A DNA stretch of 64,000 bases from Bogoriella caseilytica (GTDB lineage: Bacteria; Actinomycetota; Actinomycetes; Actinomycetales; Actinomycetaceae). The DNA is taken from contig NZ_RKHK01000001.1 in the NCBI RefSeq assembly GCF_003752405.1, positions 558,001 to 622,000 on the forward strand, in the 5' to 3' direction. The stretch's first letter is position 1. Every line of letters begins with the position of its first letter. The position numbers and the translations under genes were made by a program. The notes under the pieces are model-generated. The model was not told the origin of the DNA. It worked only from the letters and a program-made list of their open reading frames with translations, and did not search any database. Positions 24,269 to 32,561 of the stretch are shown one piece after another.

Positions 24269-24380
24269 CGCGAACGACTCCTTCTCCCTGCGTGCCACGA
24301 CCGGGACTCTATCGCCGACTCCTGGGAGAGGTCACTCGCGCGAGCTCCGCGCGCCGTCGGCAGCTGGAGAAGTCACGAGA

Positions 24381-24414
24381 GCACTGGCGAGTGCGCACCA
24401 GGACTGGCGAGTCC
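24381..24414. repeat. Twin short hairpins with compensating stem bases
   Basis: GCACT-GGCG-AGTGC (24381-24394) and GGACT-GGCG-AGTCC (24401-24414) lie exactly 20 bp apart. Both form 5-bp stems with the same 4-nt loop; the second base pair differs as C:G versus G:C. They lie just downstream of the ABC-F stop codon (minus strand), so they may form its 3' end or a binding site. Confidence 0.5.
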
Positions 24415-24433
24415 CGCTTCGCCGTGGTGTCGG

Positions 24434-26098
24434 CTACAGCTCGCTGACCTGGCCGGCCTCGACCCGCCAGTGACGGTCGGTCTGGACGGCGGCGAGCATC
24501 CGCCGGTCGTGGGTGACCAGCAGCAGTGTCCCGTCATAGGACTGCAGCGCCTGCTCGAGCTGTTCGATGGCCGGCAGATCGAGGTGGTTCGTGGGCTCGT
24601 CGAGCACGAGCAGGTTGCTGCCGCGCGCCTGCAACAGCGCCAGGGCCGCACGGGTGCGCTCTCCGGGAGAGAGGTCATCGACGGGGCGGGTGACGTGATC
24701 GGCCTTGAGGCCGAACTTGGCCAGCAGGGTGCGCACCTCGGCCGAGGCGAGGTCCGGTACGAGATCCTCGAAGGCCGCCGCGAGGAGCTCGGATCCGGCC
24801 AACAGGGAGCGTGCCTGGTCGATCTCTCCGACATGCACGCTCGCCCCGAGGCTCGCTGTGCCTTCGTCCGGGCGCTGGTGGCCGAGCAGGCCGCGCAGCA
24901 GCGTCGACTTCCCGGCACCGTTGGGGCCGGTGATACCGATCCGCTCGCCCGCGTTGACCTGGAGGGACACGGGCCCGAGCGTGAAGGTCCCCTGGCGGAA
25001 CACCGCTGAGCTGAGCGTGGAGACCACCGAGCCGGAGCGCGGTGCGGAGCCAATGGTGAACTCGAGCTGCCACTCCTTGCGCGGTTCCTCCACCTCGTCC
25101 AGACGGGCGATTCGGCTCTCCATCTGGCGGACCTTCTGGGCCTGCTTCTCGCTGGACTCGCTGGCGGCCTTGCGCCGGATCTTGTCGTTGTCCGGCGCCT
25201 TCTTCATCGCGTTCCGCACGCCCTGGCTGGACCATTCGCGCTGGGTGCGGGCCCGCGAGACGAGGTCGGCTTTCTTGCCGGCGAACTCCTCGTACTTCTC
25301 CCGCTGGTGGCGTCGGAGCGTCTCCCGCTCCTCCAGGTAGGAGTCGTAGCCGCCGCCGTACACCCGGTTGGAGCCCTGTGCCAGGTCGAGCTCCAGCACT
25401 CGCGTGACACAGCGGGCGAGGAACTCACGGTCGTGACTGATGAGCACCACTCCCCCGCGCAGGCCACGCACGATGGTTTCCAGGCGCTCGAGACCATCGA
25501 GGTCGAGGTCGTTCGTGGGTTCATCGAGCAGCACGATGTCGAAGCGGGACAGCAGCAGCGCGGCGAGCCCCACCCGAGCGGCCTGCCCTCCGGAGAGCGA
25601 GGTCATCAGGGCGTCCTCCGGGCGGGCCGTGCCCAGTTCGAGGCCGAGTTCGGCGAGCGCGACCGGAAGGCGCTCCTCAAGGTCGGCGGCGCCGCTGGCC
25701 AGCCAGCGGTCCAGCGCCGCGGAGTAAATGTCCGCCGGATCGGCTCCGGAGCTGGCCGGCGACGGCTCGCCGAGGGCCTCGGCGGCGGCGTCCATGTCCC
25801 TGGTCGCCTGGGCGCAGCCGGTGCGGCGCGCGATGTACTCGGCCACGCTCTCCCCGGCTACGCGTTCGTGCTCCTGAGGCAACCAGCCCACGAAGGCATC
25901 GGGCGGTGAGAGCTGGATGGTGCCGCCCTGCGGTTCGTCGACGCCGGCGAGCAGCCGGAGCAGCGTGGACTTCCCGGCACCGTTGGCGCCGACCACCCCG
26001 ACGACGTCGCCGGGGGCGACGGTCAGGTCGAGGGAGTCGAAGAGGGTGCGGTGGCCGTACCCGCCGGCCAGGCCATGGGCCACGAGGTGTGCGGTCAT
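24434..26098 (-). CDS. ABC-F family ATPase (ribosome-associated)
   Basis: A 554-residue protein with two ABC domains in one chain and no membrane segment. Walker A motifs are GANGAGKST near residue 38 and GPNGAGKST near 392; signatures are 'SLSGGQAARVGLA' and 'DLSPGERTRAALAL'; Walker B motifs are 'IVLLDEPTNDLD' and 'LLVLDEPTNHLD'. The linker (about 255-330) is charged and Lys/Arg-rich, as in ABC-F proteins that enter the ribosomal E site. It acts in translation or in antibiotic ribosome protection; which of these cannot be told from sequence. The 3' side carries the twin hairpins. Confidence 0.9.
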   Translation of the reverse strand: MTAHLVAHGLAGGYGHRTLFDSLDLTVAPGDVVGVVGANGAGKSTLLRLLAGVDEPQGGTIQLSPPDAFVGWLPQEHERVAGESVAEYIARRTGCAQATRDMDAAAEALGEPSPASSGADPADIYSAALDRWLASGAADLEERLPVALAELGLELGTARPEDALMTSLSGGQAARVGLAALLLSRFDIVLLDEPTNDLDLDGLERLETIVRGLRGGVVLISHDREFLARCVTRVLELDLAQGSNRVYGGGYDSYLEERETLRRHQREKYEEFAGKKADLVSRARTQREWSSQGVRNAMKKAPDNDKIRRKAASESSEKQAQKVRQMESRIARLDEVEEPRKEWQLEFTIGSAPRSGSVVSTLSSAVFRQGTFTLGPVSLQVNAGERIGITGPNGAGKSTLLRGLLGHQRPDEGTASLGASVHVGEIDQARSLLAGSELLAAAFEDLVPDLASAEVRTLLAKFGLKADHVTRPVDDLSPGERTRAALALLQARGSNLLVLDEPTNHLDLPAIEQLEQALQSYDGTLLLVTHDRRMLAAVQTDRHWRVEAGQVSEL

Positions 26099-26232
26099 CG
26101 GAGTCAGCGTAGGTGGTGCTGGTCTCTGATCAACACGGATTCCTCGTCGGGGTGGTGCTCGCTGTCCCGAATTGTCCCCCTCCTTTGGGATGATGGAACG
26201 ACCATCTACTGCTGCCCGGGACGGAGCCTTCG

Positions 26233-29200
26233 TTGGGACTGTTCGATCGACTCACCGGCCAGACGAAGAGGGCTGAGCCGCCAGGCCGGCAGCACAGGGC
26301 CGGCGCACCAGGCCGTCCTCGGTTCGCGGTGATCGATGTCGAGACCACCGGGCTCCACCCAGCTGATGAGCGCATCATCGAGTTCGCCATGGTCCGCGCC
26401 GACGAGCACGGCCGGCCGATCGACCATTGGGTCACACGGTTCCATCCCGAGAAGCCCGTGGGCGCAACCCACGTGCACGGTCTGACCGACGCCGACGTCG
26501 CCCAGGCTCCGCGCTTCGCGGACCTCGCGCTGACCATCGGACAGGCCCTGCACGGCGTGGTGGTCGTCGCGCACAACGCCGAGTTCGATGTCGGCTTCTT
26601 GCGGGCAGAGTTTGCTCGGGCGTCGATGCCGATGCCCCAGTTCACCAGCTATTGCACGCTGCAGGGCAGCACCCTGTATCTCCCCCACCTGCGGCGGCGG
26701 AAGCTCGGCGACTGCTGCGCTGCCTTCGGCATCGTGAATCCGCAGGCACATTCGGCACTCGGCGACGCGTACTCCACCGTGGGACTCCTCGAGCGCTACC
26801 TCGCACTGGACGCGCAGACCGGCTACGACGCGCCCCTGACGGCGACTCGGGCGTTGTGGCCTGGTGCCCCGGCCATGCCAGCTCCCGGGGCTCCAACCAC
26901 GCAGGCCCCCGGCGCCTCTGAGCCAACGCGGGCCCCCGCCTCTGAGCCGCCCCAGGCTCAGCCACAGCCACTCGAGCCCCGACAGGCCGGCCTCACCATC
27001 ACGGAGGAGTTCCGCTCCGCACTCGATCACCTCCATGCCGGTCATCATCTGTTCCTCACCGGCAAGGCGGGAACCGGTAAATCCACGCTGATCCGGCACT
27101 ACGTAGAGAACTCACACCGGCGCACGCTCACCGTCGCGCCGACGGGGATCGCCGCACTGAATGTCGACGGGTACACCATCCACCGACTGTTCTCCTTCCC
27201 TCTCGGCGTGACCGAGGAGACGGTGCGTGATGGCCGCTACTACCCGGGGCGTTTCGCGGCGGCCCTCAAGGAGCTCGACACCCTCATCATCGATGAGGCC
27301 TCGATGGTGCGGGCCGACCTCTTCGATGCGCTCACCGCAGCGCTCGAACGCTTCGGTCCGAGGCCGGGCACGCCGTTCGGTGGCGTGCAGCTGGTACTCG
27401 TCGGCGATCTCTACCAGTTGCCTCCGGTGGTCACCGATCGTGAAGCGGAGTGGATCGAGCAGCGCTTCGGCACCCCGTTCTTCTTCTCCGCGCGCTCCTT
27501 CGACCCGGCGACCTTCCCCGTGGTCGAGCTGACCACCGTGTTCCGTCAGCTCGGCGAGGACCGGCTCGTGCATCTGCTGAACGCGGTCCGGGAGGGGGAA
27601 CTGCTCGGCGAAGCGCGTGCGGAGCTGAACCGGCGCACCAACCCCGATTTCGAGCCGGATCTGGACGAGTTCTGGTTGACGCTCGCGACCACGAACCGGA
27701 TCGTCGGCGCCCGCAATCGGCAGATGCTGGAGCGTCTCCCGGGTCCGGTGCAGGTCTTTGCCGCCACCTCCTCCGGGGACACCGACGGCTTCGAACGCCC
27801 GACGGAGGACCGGCTCTCGCTCGCCGTCGGCGCGCAAGTGATGCTGCTGAACAACGATCCGGGTGACCGATGGGTCAATGGGACTCTCGGCAAGATCACC
27901 GCGATCGGGGCCGACGACGACGGTCCTGTGGTCACGGTGCTTCTGCGCGACGGCCGCACCGAGCAGGTGCGTCAGCACACCTGGGACATCACCCGGCCGA
28001 GCGTGAGCGGCGGATCGCTCGTGCACGAGGTCATCGGCACGTTCACGCAGCTGCCGATGAAGCTGGCGTGGGCCATCACGATCCATAAGTCGCAGGGCCA
28101 GACTCTCGATCGTGTGGTCGTGGACCTCACGGGCGGAACCTTCGCGAACGGGCAGTTGTACGTGGCGCTGTCGCGCTGCACCAGCCTCAAGGGCCTGGTG
28201 CTCAAACGTGATGTGCTCCCCCGGGATCTGAAGTCGGATGTGCGGGTGCGCCGGTATCTCTCCAGCGGTGCCGCCTCGATGGAGACCTTGGGCGAGGCCT
28301 ATCTGTCGGTGCTCACCGTGGGCACCGATGGGGACCGCTGGCGGCCGCGCCCCGTGGAGATCGCGGTGGTGACCGACGACGGCGATGAGGCCACCACCGT
28401 CGTCAACCCCACCTGCGACCTCTACAACGCCAGCGACGACTACGGGCTCACCACGCGGGACGTGCAGCTCGCGCCTCTGCTCGCCGAAGCTTGGCCGGCG
28501 CTGAGTTCACTGCTCGCCGGGCGCGTCCCGGTGGGCGTGAACGTGGACCGGCAGCTCGCACAGATCGACTTCGAGCTCAAGCGCAACGGGATCGTGGAAC
28601 CCATGCCACTGGGTCTCGACGTGCCCGCCGGCCTGCTCAGCACGGATGAAGCCGCGCGCCTGAAGGCGCCGACGGCACTGGAGCGGGCCCGCGCGATTCG
28701 TGACGCCGCGCAACGGATACGCCGCTCCGGCGCGGCACTGCCGGACACGGGTACGGCGTTCCGGCAGCTCGTCCACGGTCACGGTTACCTCCTCGCCCGC
28801 ACCACTGGCGCCACCGGCACCACCGCGCCCACAGGTTTCGTCGTGGGCGGGAACCTCAGTCCTGAGGACGACCCGGCCGATGTCCTGGCCCAGCTGCTCG
28901 CCACCACCTGGGAGCGGGTGTTCTCCCCCGATCAGCACGTGGTCGATCGACTGCGCACCGTGGAGCAGCACTATGGCGTGCGCATGCTGCCAGAGGGGTT
29001 CGCGGTGGGTGGCCCCGTGGATGCCGAGACGGTGCTGGTGCCCGGGGCGCGGGTGTGCTTCTCGGGCTCGGTCGTCTCGGCCACGCACGGGCCGCTCGAC
29101 AAGGACCAGCTGCACCGGATGGCCGAGTCGAGCGGACTCGTCGCTGTTCCCACGCTCACGAAAACGCGGACCGATGTGCTGGTGGTCGCCGAGGCCGGGT

Positions 29201-29289
29201 CCCAATCGGGCAAGGCGAAGAACGCCGCACGGTGGGAGAAGCCGGTGATCGCGGCGGAGGAGTTCTTGGCCTGGGCGGCTCGCGTCTGA
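26233..29289 (+). CDS. DEDD exonuclease - PIF1-like helicase - BRCT fusion protein
   Basis: A 1018-residue protein. It starts at TTG 26233 (decoded MGLFDRL) with GGAG six bases upstream; no in-frame ATG or GTG is better placed. Residues 30-200 are a DnaQ-like exonuclease with D35 and E37 ('FAVIDVETTG'), 'HNAEFDVGFLRAEF' and 'HSALGDAYSTVGLL', the full DEDDh set. A Pro/Ala linker follows. Residues 255-700 are a PIF1-type superfamily 1 helicase: 'LTGKAGTGKSTLI' near 275, 'IIDEASMVRADLFD' near 352, 'AWAITIHKSQGQTLDRVVVDL' and 'QLYVALSRCTSLKGLVL'. Residues 930-1018 are a BRCT domain ('ARVCFSGSVVSATHGPLDKDQLHRMAESSGLVAVPTLTKTR'). It likely processes nicked or flapped DNA ends. Confidence 0.92.
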   Translation: MGLFDRLTGQTKRAEPPGRQHRAGAPGRPRFAVIDVETTGLHPADERIIEFAMVRADEHGRPIDHWVTRFHPEKPVGATHVHGLTDADVAQAPRFADLALTIGQALHGVVVVAHNAEFDVGFLRAEFARASMPMPQFTSYCTLQGSTLYLPHLRRRKLGDCCAAFGIVNPQAHSALGDAYSTVGLLERYLALDAQTGYDAPLTATRALWPGAPAMPAPGAPTTQAPGASEPTRAPASEPPQAQPQPLEPRQAGLTITEEFRSALDHLHAGHHLFLTGKAGTGKSTLIRHYVENSHRRTLTVAPTGIAALNVDGYTIHRLFSFPLGVTEETVRDGRYYPGRFAAALKELDTLIIDEASMVRADLFDALTAALERFGPRPGTPFGGVQLVLVGDLYQLPPVVTDREAEWIEQRFGTPFFFSARSFDPATFPVVELTTVFRQLGEDRLVHLLNAVREGELLGEARAELNRRTNPDFEPDLDEFWLTLATTNRIVGARNRQMLERLPGPVQVFAATSSGDTDGFERPTEDRLSLAVGAQVMLLNNDPGDRWVNGTLGKITAIGADDDGPVVTVLLRDGRTEQVRQHTWDITRPSVSGGSLVHEVIGTFTQLPMKLAWAITIHKSQGQTLDRVVVDLTGGTFANGQLYVALSRCTSLKGLVLKRDVLPRDLKSDVRVRRYLSSGAASMETLGEAYLSVLTVGTDGDRWRPRPVEIAVVTDDGDEATTVVNPTCDLYNASDDYGLTTRDVQLAPLLAEAWPALSSLLAGRVPVGVNVDRQLAQIDFELKRNGIVEPMPLGLDVPAGLLSTDEAARLKAPTALERARAIRDAAQRIRRSGAALPDTGTAFRQLVHGHGYLLARTTGATGTTAPTGFVVGGNLSPEDDPADVLAQLLATTWERVFSPDQHVVDRLRTVEQHYGVRMLPEGFAVGGPVDAETVLVPGARVCFSGSVVSATHGPLDKDQLHRMAESSGLVAVPTLTKTRTDVLVVAEAGSQSGKAKNAARWEKPVIAAEEFLAWAARV

Positions 29290-29359
29290 GCGTTCTCCCA
29301 GAGGAGAGGTGCTCCGCGTGGGGAACGTCGACTCCGACGACGGCGCTCAGCTGGAGCGC

Positions 29360-29830
29360 TCAGCTGTTCTGGTAGCTGGTCGGGGACAGGCCGTCATCCT
29401 CAGCGATCAGGGTCTCCGAGCCCGGCACACGATCGGTGTTGTGCGCGGCGACCGCCAGCCACCCGGAGTCGCCCTGCTCCATCACGAACGTGAAGACTCC
29501 GCACCGCGGCCGCGCCTGCTTCTCGCCCGGCGCGGTCTGGCCCGTCAGGGACCACTCGGCGTGCACGATGGCGGCCGACTCCCCCAGCCGGCGCAGCTTG
29601 GTGCGCTCCAGCGTCATGGCCGAGTTCCCGAAGATCTTGCGGAAGCCGTAGTCGTGGGCCTGGCGGATCCGCTCGCGGTCCTCCCACCACAGTCCGACCA
29701 CGTTGACGAAGTCGGCATCCTCGGCGAACAGCTCCGCCAGCGCCGCCGCGTCCGCGCTGTTCCAGGCATCGGTGAATCGGGCGGAGATCTCCTCGGCGCG
29801 GTGCATGGCGCTGGTCTCGTCGGCGGTCAC
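29360..29830 (-). CDS. SnoaL-like / SgcJ-EcaC-family protein
   Basis: About 156 residues from GTG 29830 (ATG at 29806 is possible). 'ISARFTDAWNSADAAALAELFAEDADFVNVVGLWWEDRERIRQAHDYGF' is the nuclear transport factor 2-like N-terminus, and 'VHAEWSLTGQTAPGEKQARPRCGVFTFVMEQGDSGWLAVAAHNTDRV' the beta core. The fold hosts small ligands; members are named SgcJ/EcaC oxidoreductases without solid enzymology. Function unknown. It faces the downstream end of the exonuclease-PIF1 gene. Confidence 0.8.
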   Translation of the reverse strand: MTADETSAMHRAEEISARFTDAWNSADAAALAELFAEDADFVNVVGLWWEDRERIRQAHDYGFRKIFGNSAMTLERTKLRRLGESAAIVHAEWSLTGQTAPGEKQARPRCGVFTFVMEQGDSGWLAVAAHNTDRVPGSETLIAEDDGLSPTSYQNS

Positions 29831-29942
29831 GAGACCAGCCTCGCGCCCGCACCGATTCGCTGCCAGTCCAATGTCGGTCAGCGCTACCCTTCGCTGAGGC
29901 GACGCGGACGACGACGTCCATTCACTCACGTGAGGAGCGAGC

Positions 29943-30284
29943 ATGCCGCAGTACCTCATTTACTTCCACCAGCAATGGGTGGGCGAGCACGATGCGGAGT
30001 GGTTCGCCGAGCGCGGCCGGCTGGTTAACGACGTGGTGGAGGACATGAGGCGTGCTGGTGTCTACGTCTTCGCGGGTGGCGTCGACGAGAATCTCGACCG
30101 TGCGTTCAGCGCGGATGCCACGAGCGGCACGCTCACCATCGCTGACGGTCCCTATCGGAGGCACGAGGTGGATCTCGGCGGTCTGACCGTCGTGGATGTC
30201 GAGGACGACGACGCCGCGAAGCTGTGGGCGGGCAAGGTCGCTGAGGCCTGCGGTTGGCCGCAGGAGGTCCGCCGGATCTGTTGA
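29943..30284 (+). CDS. YciI-family (YCII-related) protein
   Basis: A 113-residue protein with GAGGAG upstream of ATG 29943. 'MPQYLIYFHQQWVGEHDAEWFAERGRL' with the acidic and His residues of the YCII fold, then 'AFSADATSGTLTIADGPYRRHEVDLGGLTVVDVEDDDAAKLWAGKVAEACGWPQEVRRI', the usual DGPY signature. YCII proteins are small dimeric alpha-beta barrels with possible dehalogenase-like chemistry; no substrate is assigned. Monocistronic and convergent with the reductase at 30300. Confidence 0.88.
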   Translation: MPQYLIYFHQQWVGEHDAEWFAERGRLVNDVVEDMRRAGVYVFAGGVDENLDRAFSADATSGTLTIADGPYRRHEVDLGGLTVVDVEDDDAAKLWAGKVAEACGWPQEVRRIC

Positions 30285-30299
30285 CCGTAGCGGCCGCCG

Positions 30300-31319
30300 T
30301 TACGCCCGTTCCACGCCAAGGGATGCCGCCAGTTCCTCGGGCGTGATCGCCCCGGGTGAGAGTCCCTCACGGCCGGCCTGCCGGGTCAGCCGGGCCAGGG
30401 CCGAGTTGATCGGCGCCGTCCTGCCTATGCGGTGCGCCATGGCGGCGATCTCACCGTTCAGGAAGTCGACCTCGGTGGTTCCGTTTCCCCGGGCGATGGA
30501 CTGCCAGGTCGAGCCGCCGAGTGTCTCCGGCGCGCCGGGCACGGGTCGCGTCTGGAGGGTGGAACGGAATCGCTTCTCGTCGGCCTCGGAGTTCAGCGTA
30601 ACTCCCGCGGCCGCGTAGATCTGCTCGGCCTCGGCCCGCACCGCGGAGACGATGCCCGCATCGGGGCTACTGAGCAGCGCCTGGACGGCGTTGCCGAGAT
30701 TGCCCAGCAGCTTGCGGTACTTCCACGGCATCACGTCCTCGGGCAGCGGCACCTCCAGCTCCGCCCTGGCCCAGTCCTGGGCGATCTCGGCCAGCAGCAC
30801 ACGGTCCTCCTCGGTGGTCAGCTCGGCGGGCACGCGTGCGGTGTGCAGCAGACCGCGGGGCGGGACGCAGCGGAGGATCACCTCCCCCGGGTTCAGCATC
30901 ACGGCGGGCATCCACACGCACACCCCGTAGACCCGCCGGAACCAGCGCAGGGCGCGGAGTTCAGCGCTGACGCCGTTCAGTGCCGTGAGCAGGGGCAGCT
31001 CGCTGCCGGCCGTGCCATCACCGACCGGGGCATCTGCCCAGGCGGCCAACGCCGACTCCGCCTGGTGGCTCTTGGTGGCCAGGACCAGCACATCATCGGG
31101 CGTCAGCTCGATCTCCTCCGGCCCCGCGATCGCCACCACCGGGACGGTCACGTCGGCGTCGGGCATGCGGATACGCAAGCCGTGCTCACGCATCCGTTCG
31201 AGATGCTCACCTCGGGCAGCCAACACCACTGGGGTGCCCTGGGCCGCGAGCAGTCCGCCGATGCCTCCGCCGATCGCGCCAGCACCGATGATCACGTAGC
31301 GATTCGCCATGCGGCTCAT
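30300..31319 (-). CDS. 2-dehydropantoate 2-reductase-family (PanE/ApbA) protein
   Basis: A 339-residue protein. Near the N-terminus it has the Rossmann motif 'IIGAGAIGGGIGGLLAAQGTPVVLAARGEHL'. 'DVLVLATKSHQAESAL' and 'LPLLTALNGVSAE' are the ketopantoate reductase core and 'VMPWKYRKLLGNLGNAVQALL' carries the catalytic Lys region. It reduces a 2-oxo acid with NADPH; whether it is the true pantoate-pathway enzyme is uncertain because the family has many paralogues. The ATG directly follows the TGA of the upstream DUF429 gene (TGAATG), so they are coupled. An in-frame ATG at 31310 is also possible. Confidence 0.85.
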   Translation of the reverse strand: MSRMANRYVIIGAGAIGGGIGGLLAAQGTPVVLAARGEHLERMREHGLRIRMPDADVTVPVVAIAGPEEIELTPDDVLVLATKSHQAESALAAWADAPVGDGTAGSELPLLTALNGVSAELRALRWFRRVYGVCVWMPAVMLNPGEVILRCVPPRGLLHTARVPAELTTEEDRVLLAEIAQDWARAELEVPLPEDVMPWKYRKLLGNLGNAVQALLSSPDAGIVSAVRAEAEQIYAAAGVTLNSEADEKRFRSTLQTRPVPGAPETLGGSTWQSIARGNGTTEVDFLNGEIAAMAHRIGRTAPINSALARLTRQAGREGLSPGAITPEELAASLGVERA

Positions 31320-32072
31320 TCAACAGCACGGGGCGGAGGGCGCCGTCGGGCCGGGTGCGCTCGGCAGCCAGATCCACCCTTCCTGGCGTGCGATCTCCCT
31401 GAGGTCCTCGGGGGGCGGCTCGCAGGCGCCCAGGGAGGCCTCGCGAGTGATGAGCGCAGCGATCACGGCGTCGAGAGCGTTGTCGTCGGCAGCGCAGAGG
31501 TCTCGGTGGCCGTTCCAGTCGAGCCATGGAGTCCTCGCCTCAAGCTCGGTCACCAAGCCGAGACGCGCGCCGGCGTTCTTCGTCTCCTTGTAGCCGCGGT
31601 GGGGCAGGGACCAGCAGCGCAGCGCGGCCGCTGGGTACACCTCGATCACCGCTCCCGAACCATCGCGCGAGACATCAGTCCCCTGCTCCCGCAGACGTGC
31701 TTCGATACCGGCCCACCGCAAGGCCGGATAGGCGATCCGATCGGTGGAGACGCTCAGCGGCGTCAGTCCCGTGCGGCGGTGCACATCTCTGTCCGTGACC
31801 CGCATGGCCAGGCTGCGCCGCCAGTCGGAACCCGTCGAGGCCGGGGCGGGCAGTGACGCGGTGGCGTGTGCGCTCACCAGGTCGACGAAGCGCGCCGGCC
31901 AGCCCAGCGGCACATCCACCCCGGTTCGGCCGGCGGTCTCGATCGCCGCCACCAGATCCTCGTCAGTCGCTCCCACAAGGACGTGCTCCAGCACTGGGGC
32001 GGGATCGTCGCGTAGCACCGCCACGCTGGTCCGCCTGGCCTCAGCAGCGAGATCGATCCCGACGACAATCAC
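31320..32072 (-). CDS. DUF429 domain protein
   Basis: A 250-residue protein. 'VVGIDLAAEARRTSVAVLRDD', 'TGVDVPLGWPARFVDLV', 'RVTDRDVHRRTGLTPLSVSTDRIAYPALRW' and 'AVIEVYPAAALRCWSL' are the hallmarks of DUF429, a predicted RNase H-fold nuclease-like family. Several acidic residues (Asp in GIDLA and DVPLGWP) could bind metal. The role is unknown. It is translationally adjacent to the PanE-like gene. Confidence 0.85.
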   Translation of the reverse strand: MIVVGIDLAAEARRTSVAVLRDDPAPVLEHVLVGATDEDLVAAIETAGRTGVDVPLGWPARFVDLVSAHATASLPAPASTGSDWRRSLAMRVTDRDVHRRTGLTPLSVSTDRIAYPALRWAGIEARLREQGTDVSRDGSGAVIEVYPAAALRCWSLPHRGYKETKNAGARLGLVTELEARTPWLDWNGHRDLCAADDNALDAVIAALITREASLGACEPPPEDLREIARQEGWIWLPSAPGPTAPSAPCC

Positions 32073-32113
32073 TTCGGGAGACTATCCGCCCAGTGCGGTA
32101 CCGCTTATTCCGA

Positions 32114-32479
32114 TCACGGCCGATCCGTCCAGAGGCCCCACTGGACGCCTGCGGAATCGCGGAACAGGGCAAACCACTGCGTGCCGTCGAGCTCGACTCG
32201 TTCTCGCTCGACCTCACCGGCCAGATCTCGCACGCGCGCCAGGGCTGCCTCGAGGTCATCGGTATGCAGATAGACCCGGGTCCCGGAGCTGCGCGCGATC
32301 GCCCCTCGCTGGAGGCCGCCCACGTCGGAACCGCCGGCCTGGATCACCCAGTAGTCCGCCTGCAGCTCGGTCCCCCCGAATGCCGGCCGGAAGGTCCACC
32401 CAGAGAGGTCAGCATGGAACTGCTGGAACCGCTCGGGCGCATCCGTCTCGACTTCCCACCAGACCACACTCCTGATCAT
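32114..32479 (-). CDS. VOC-superfamily (glyoxalase/bleomycin-resistance-like) protein
   Basis: A 121-residue protein with GGAGGTG seven bases before the ATG at 32479. 'MIRSVVWWEVETDAPERFQQFHADLSGWTF', 'ADYWVIQAGG' and 'TRVYLHTDDLEAALARVRDLAGEVERERVELDGTQWFALFRDSAGVQWGLW' follow the beta-alpha-beta-beta-beta units of the VOC fold. These act on, or bind, small metabolites, often with a metal. Substrate unknown. In tandem with DUF429 (41 nt). Confidence 0.88.
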   Translation of the reverse strand: MIRSVVWWEVETDAPERFQQFHADLSGWTFRPAFGGTELQADYWVIQAGGSDVGGLQRGAIARSSGTRVYLHTDDLEAALARVRDLAGEVERERVELDGTQWFALFRDSAGVQWGLWTDRP

Positions 32480-32561
32480 CAACCGCCACCTCCGATGGGC
32501 CGGCGCCGGATCGCACGAGGGGCATCCGCCGTGAGTGAGTCGTGGGCTTGCACCATGCGGC

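Noticed and set aside
14812-29289. A defence island made of helicase, ParA-like and exonuclease-PIF1 genes
   Set aside because: The genes are separated by regulators, transporters and metabolic genes; no nuclease-methylase pair, abortive infection module or conserved defence operon is visible.
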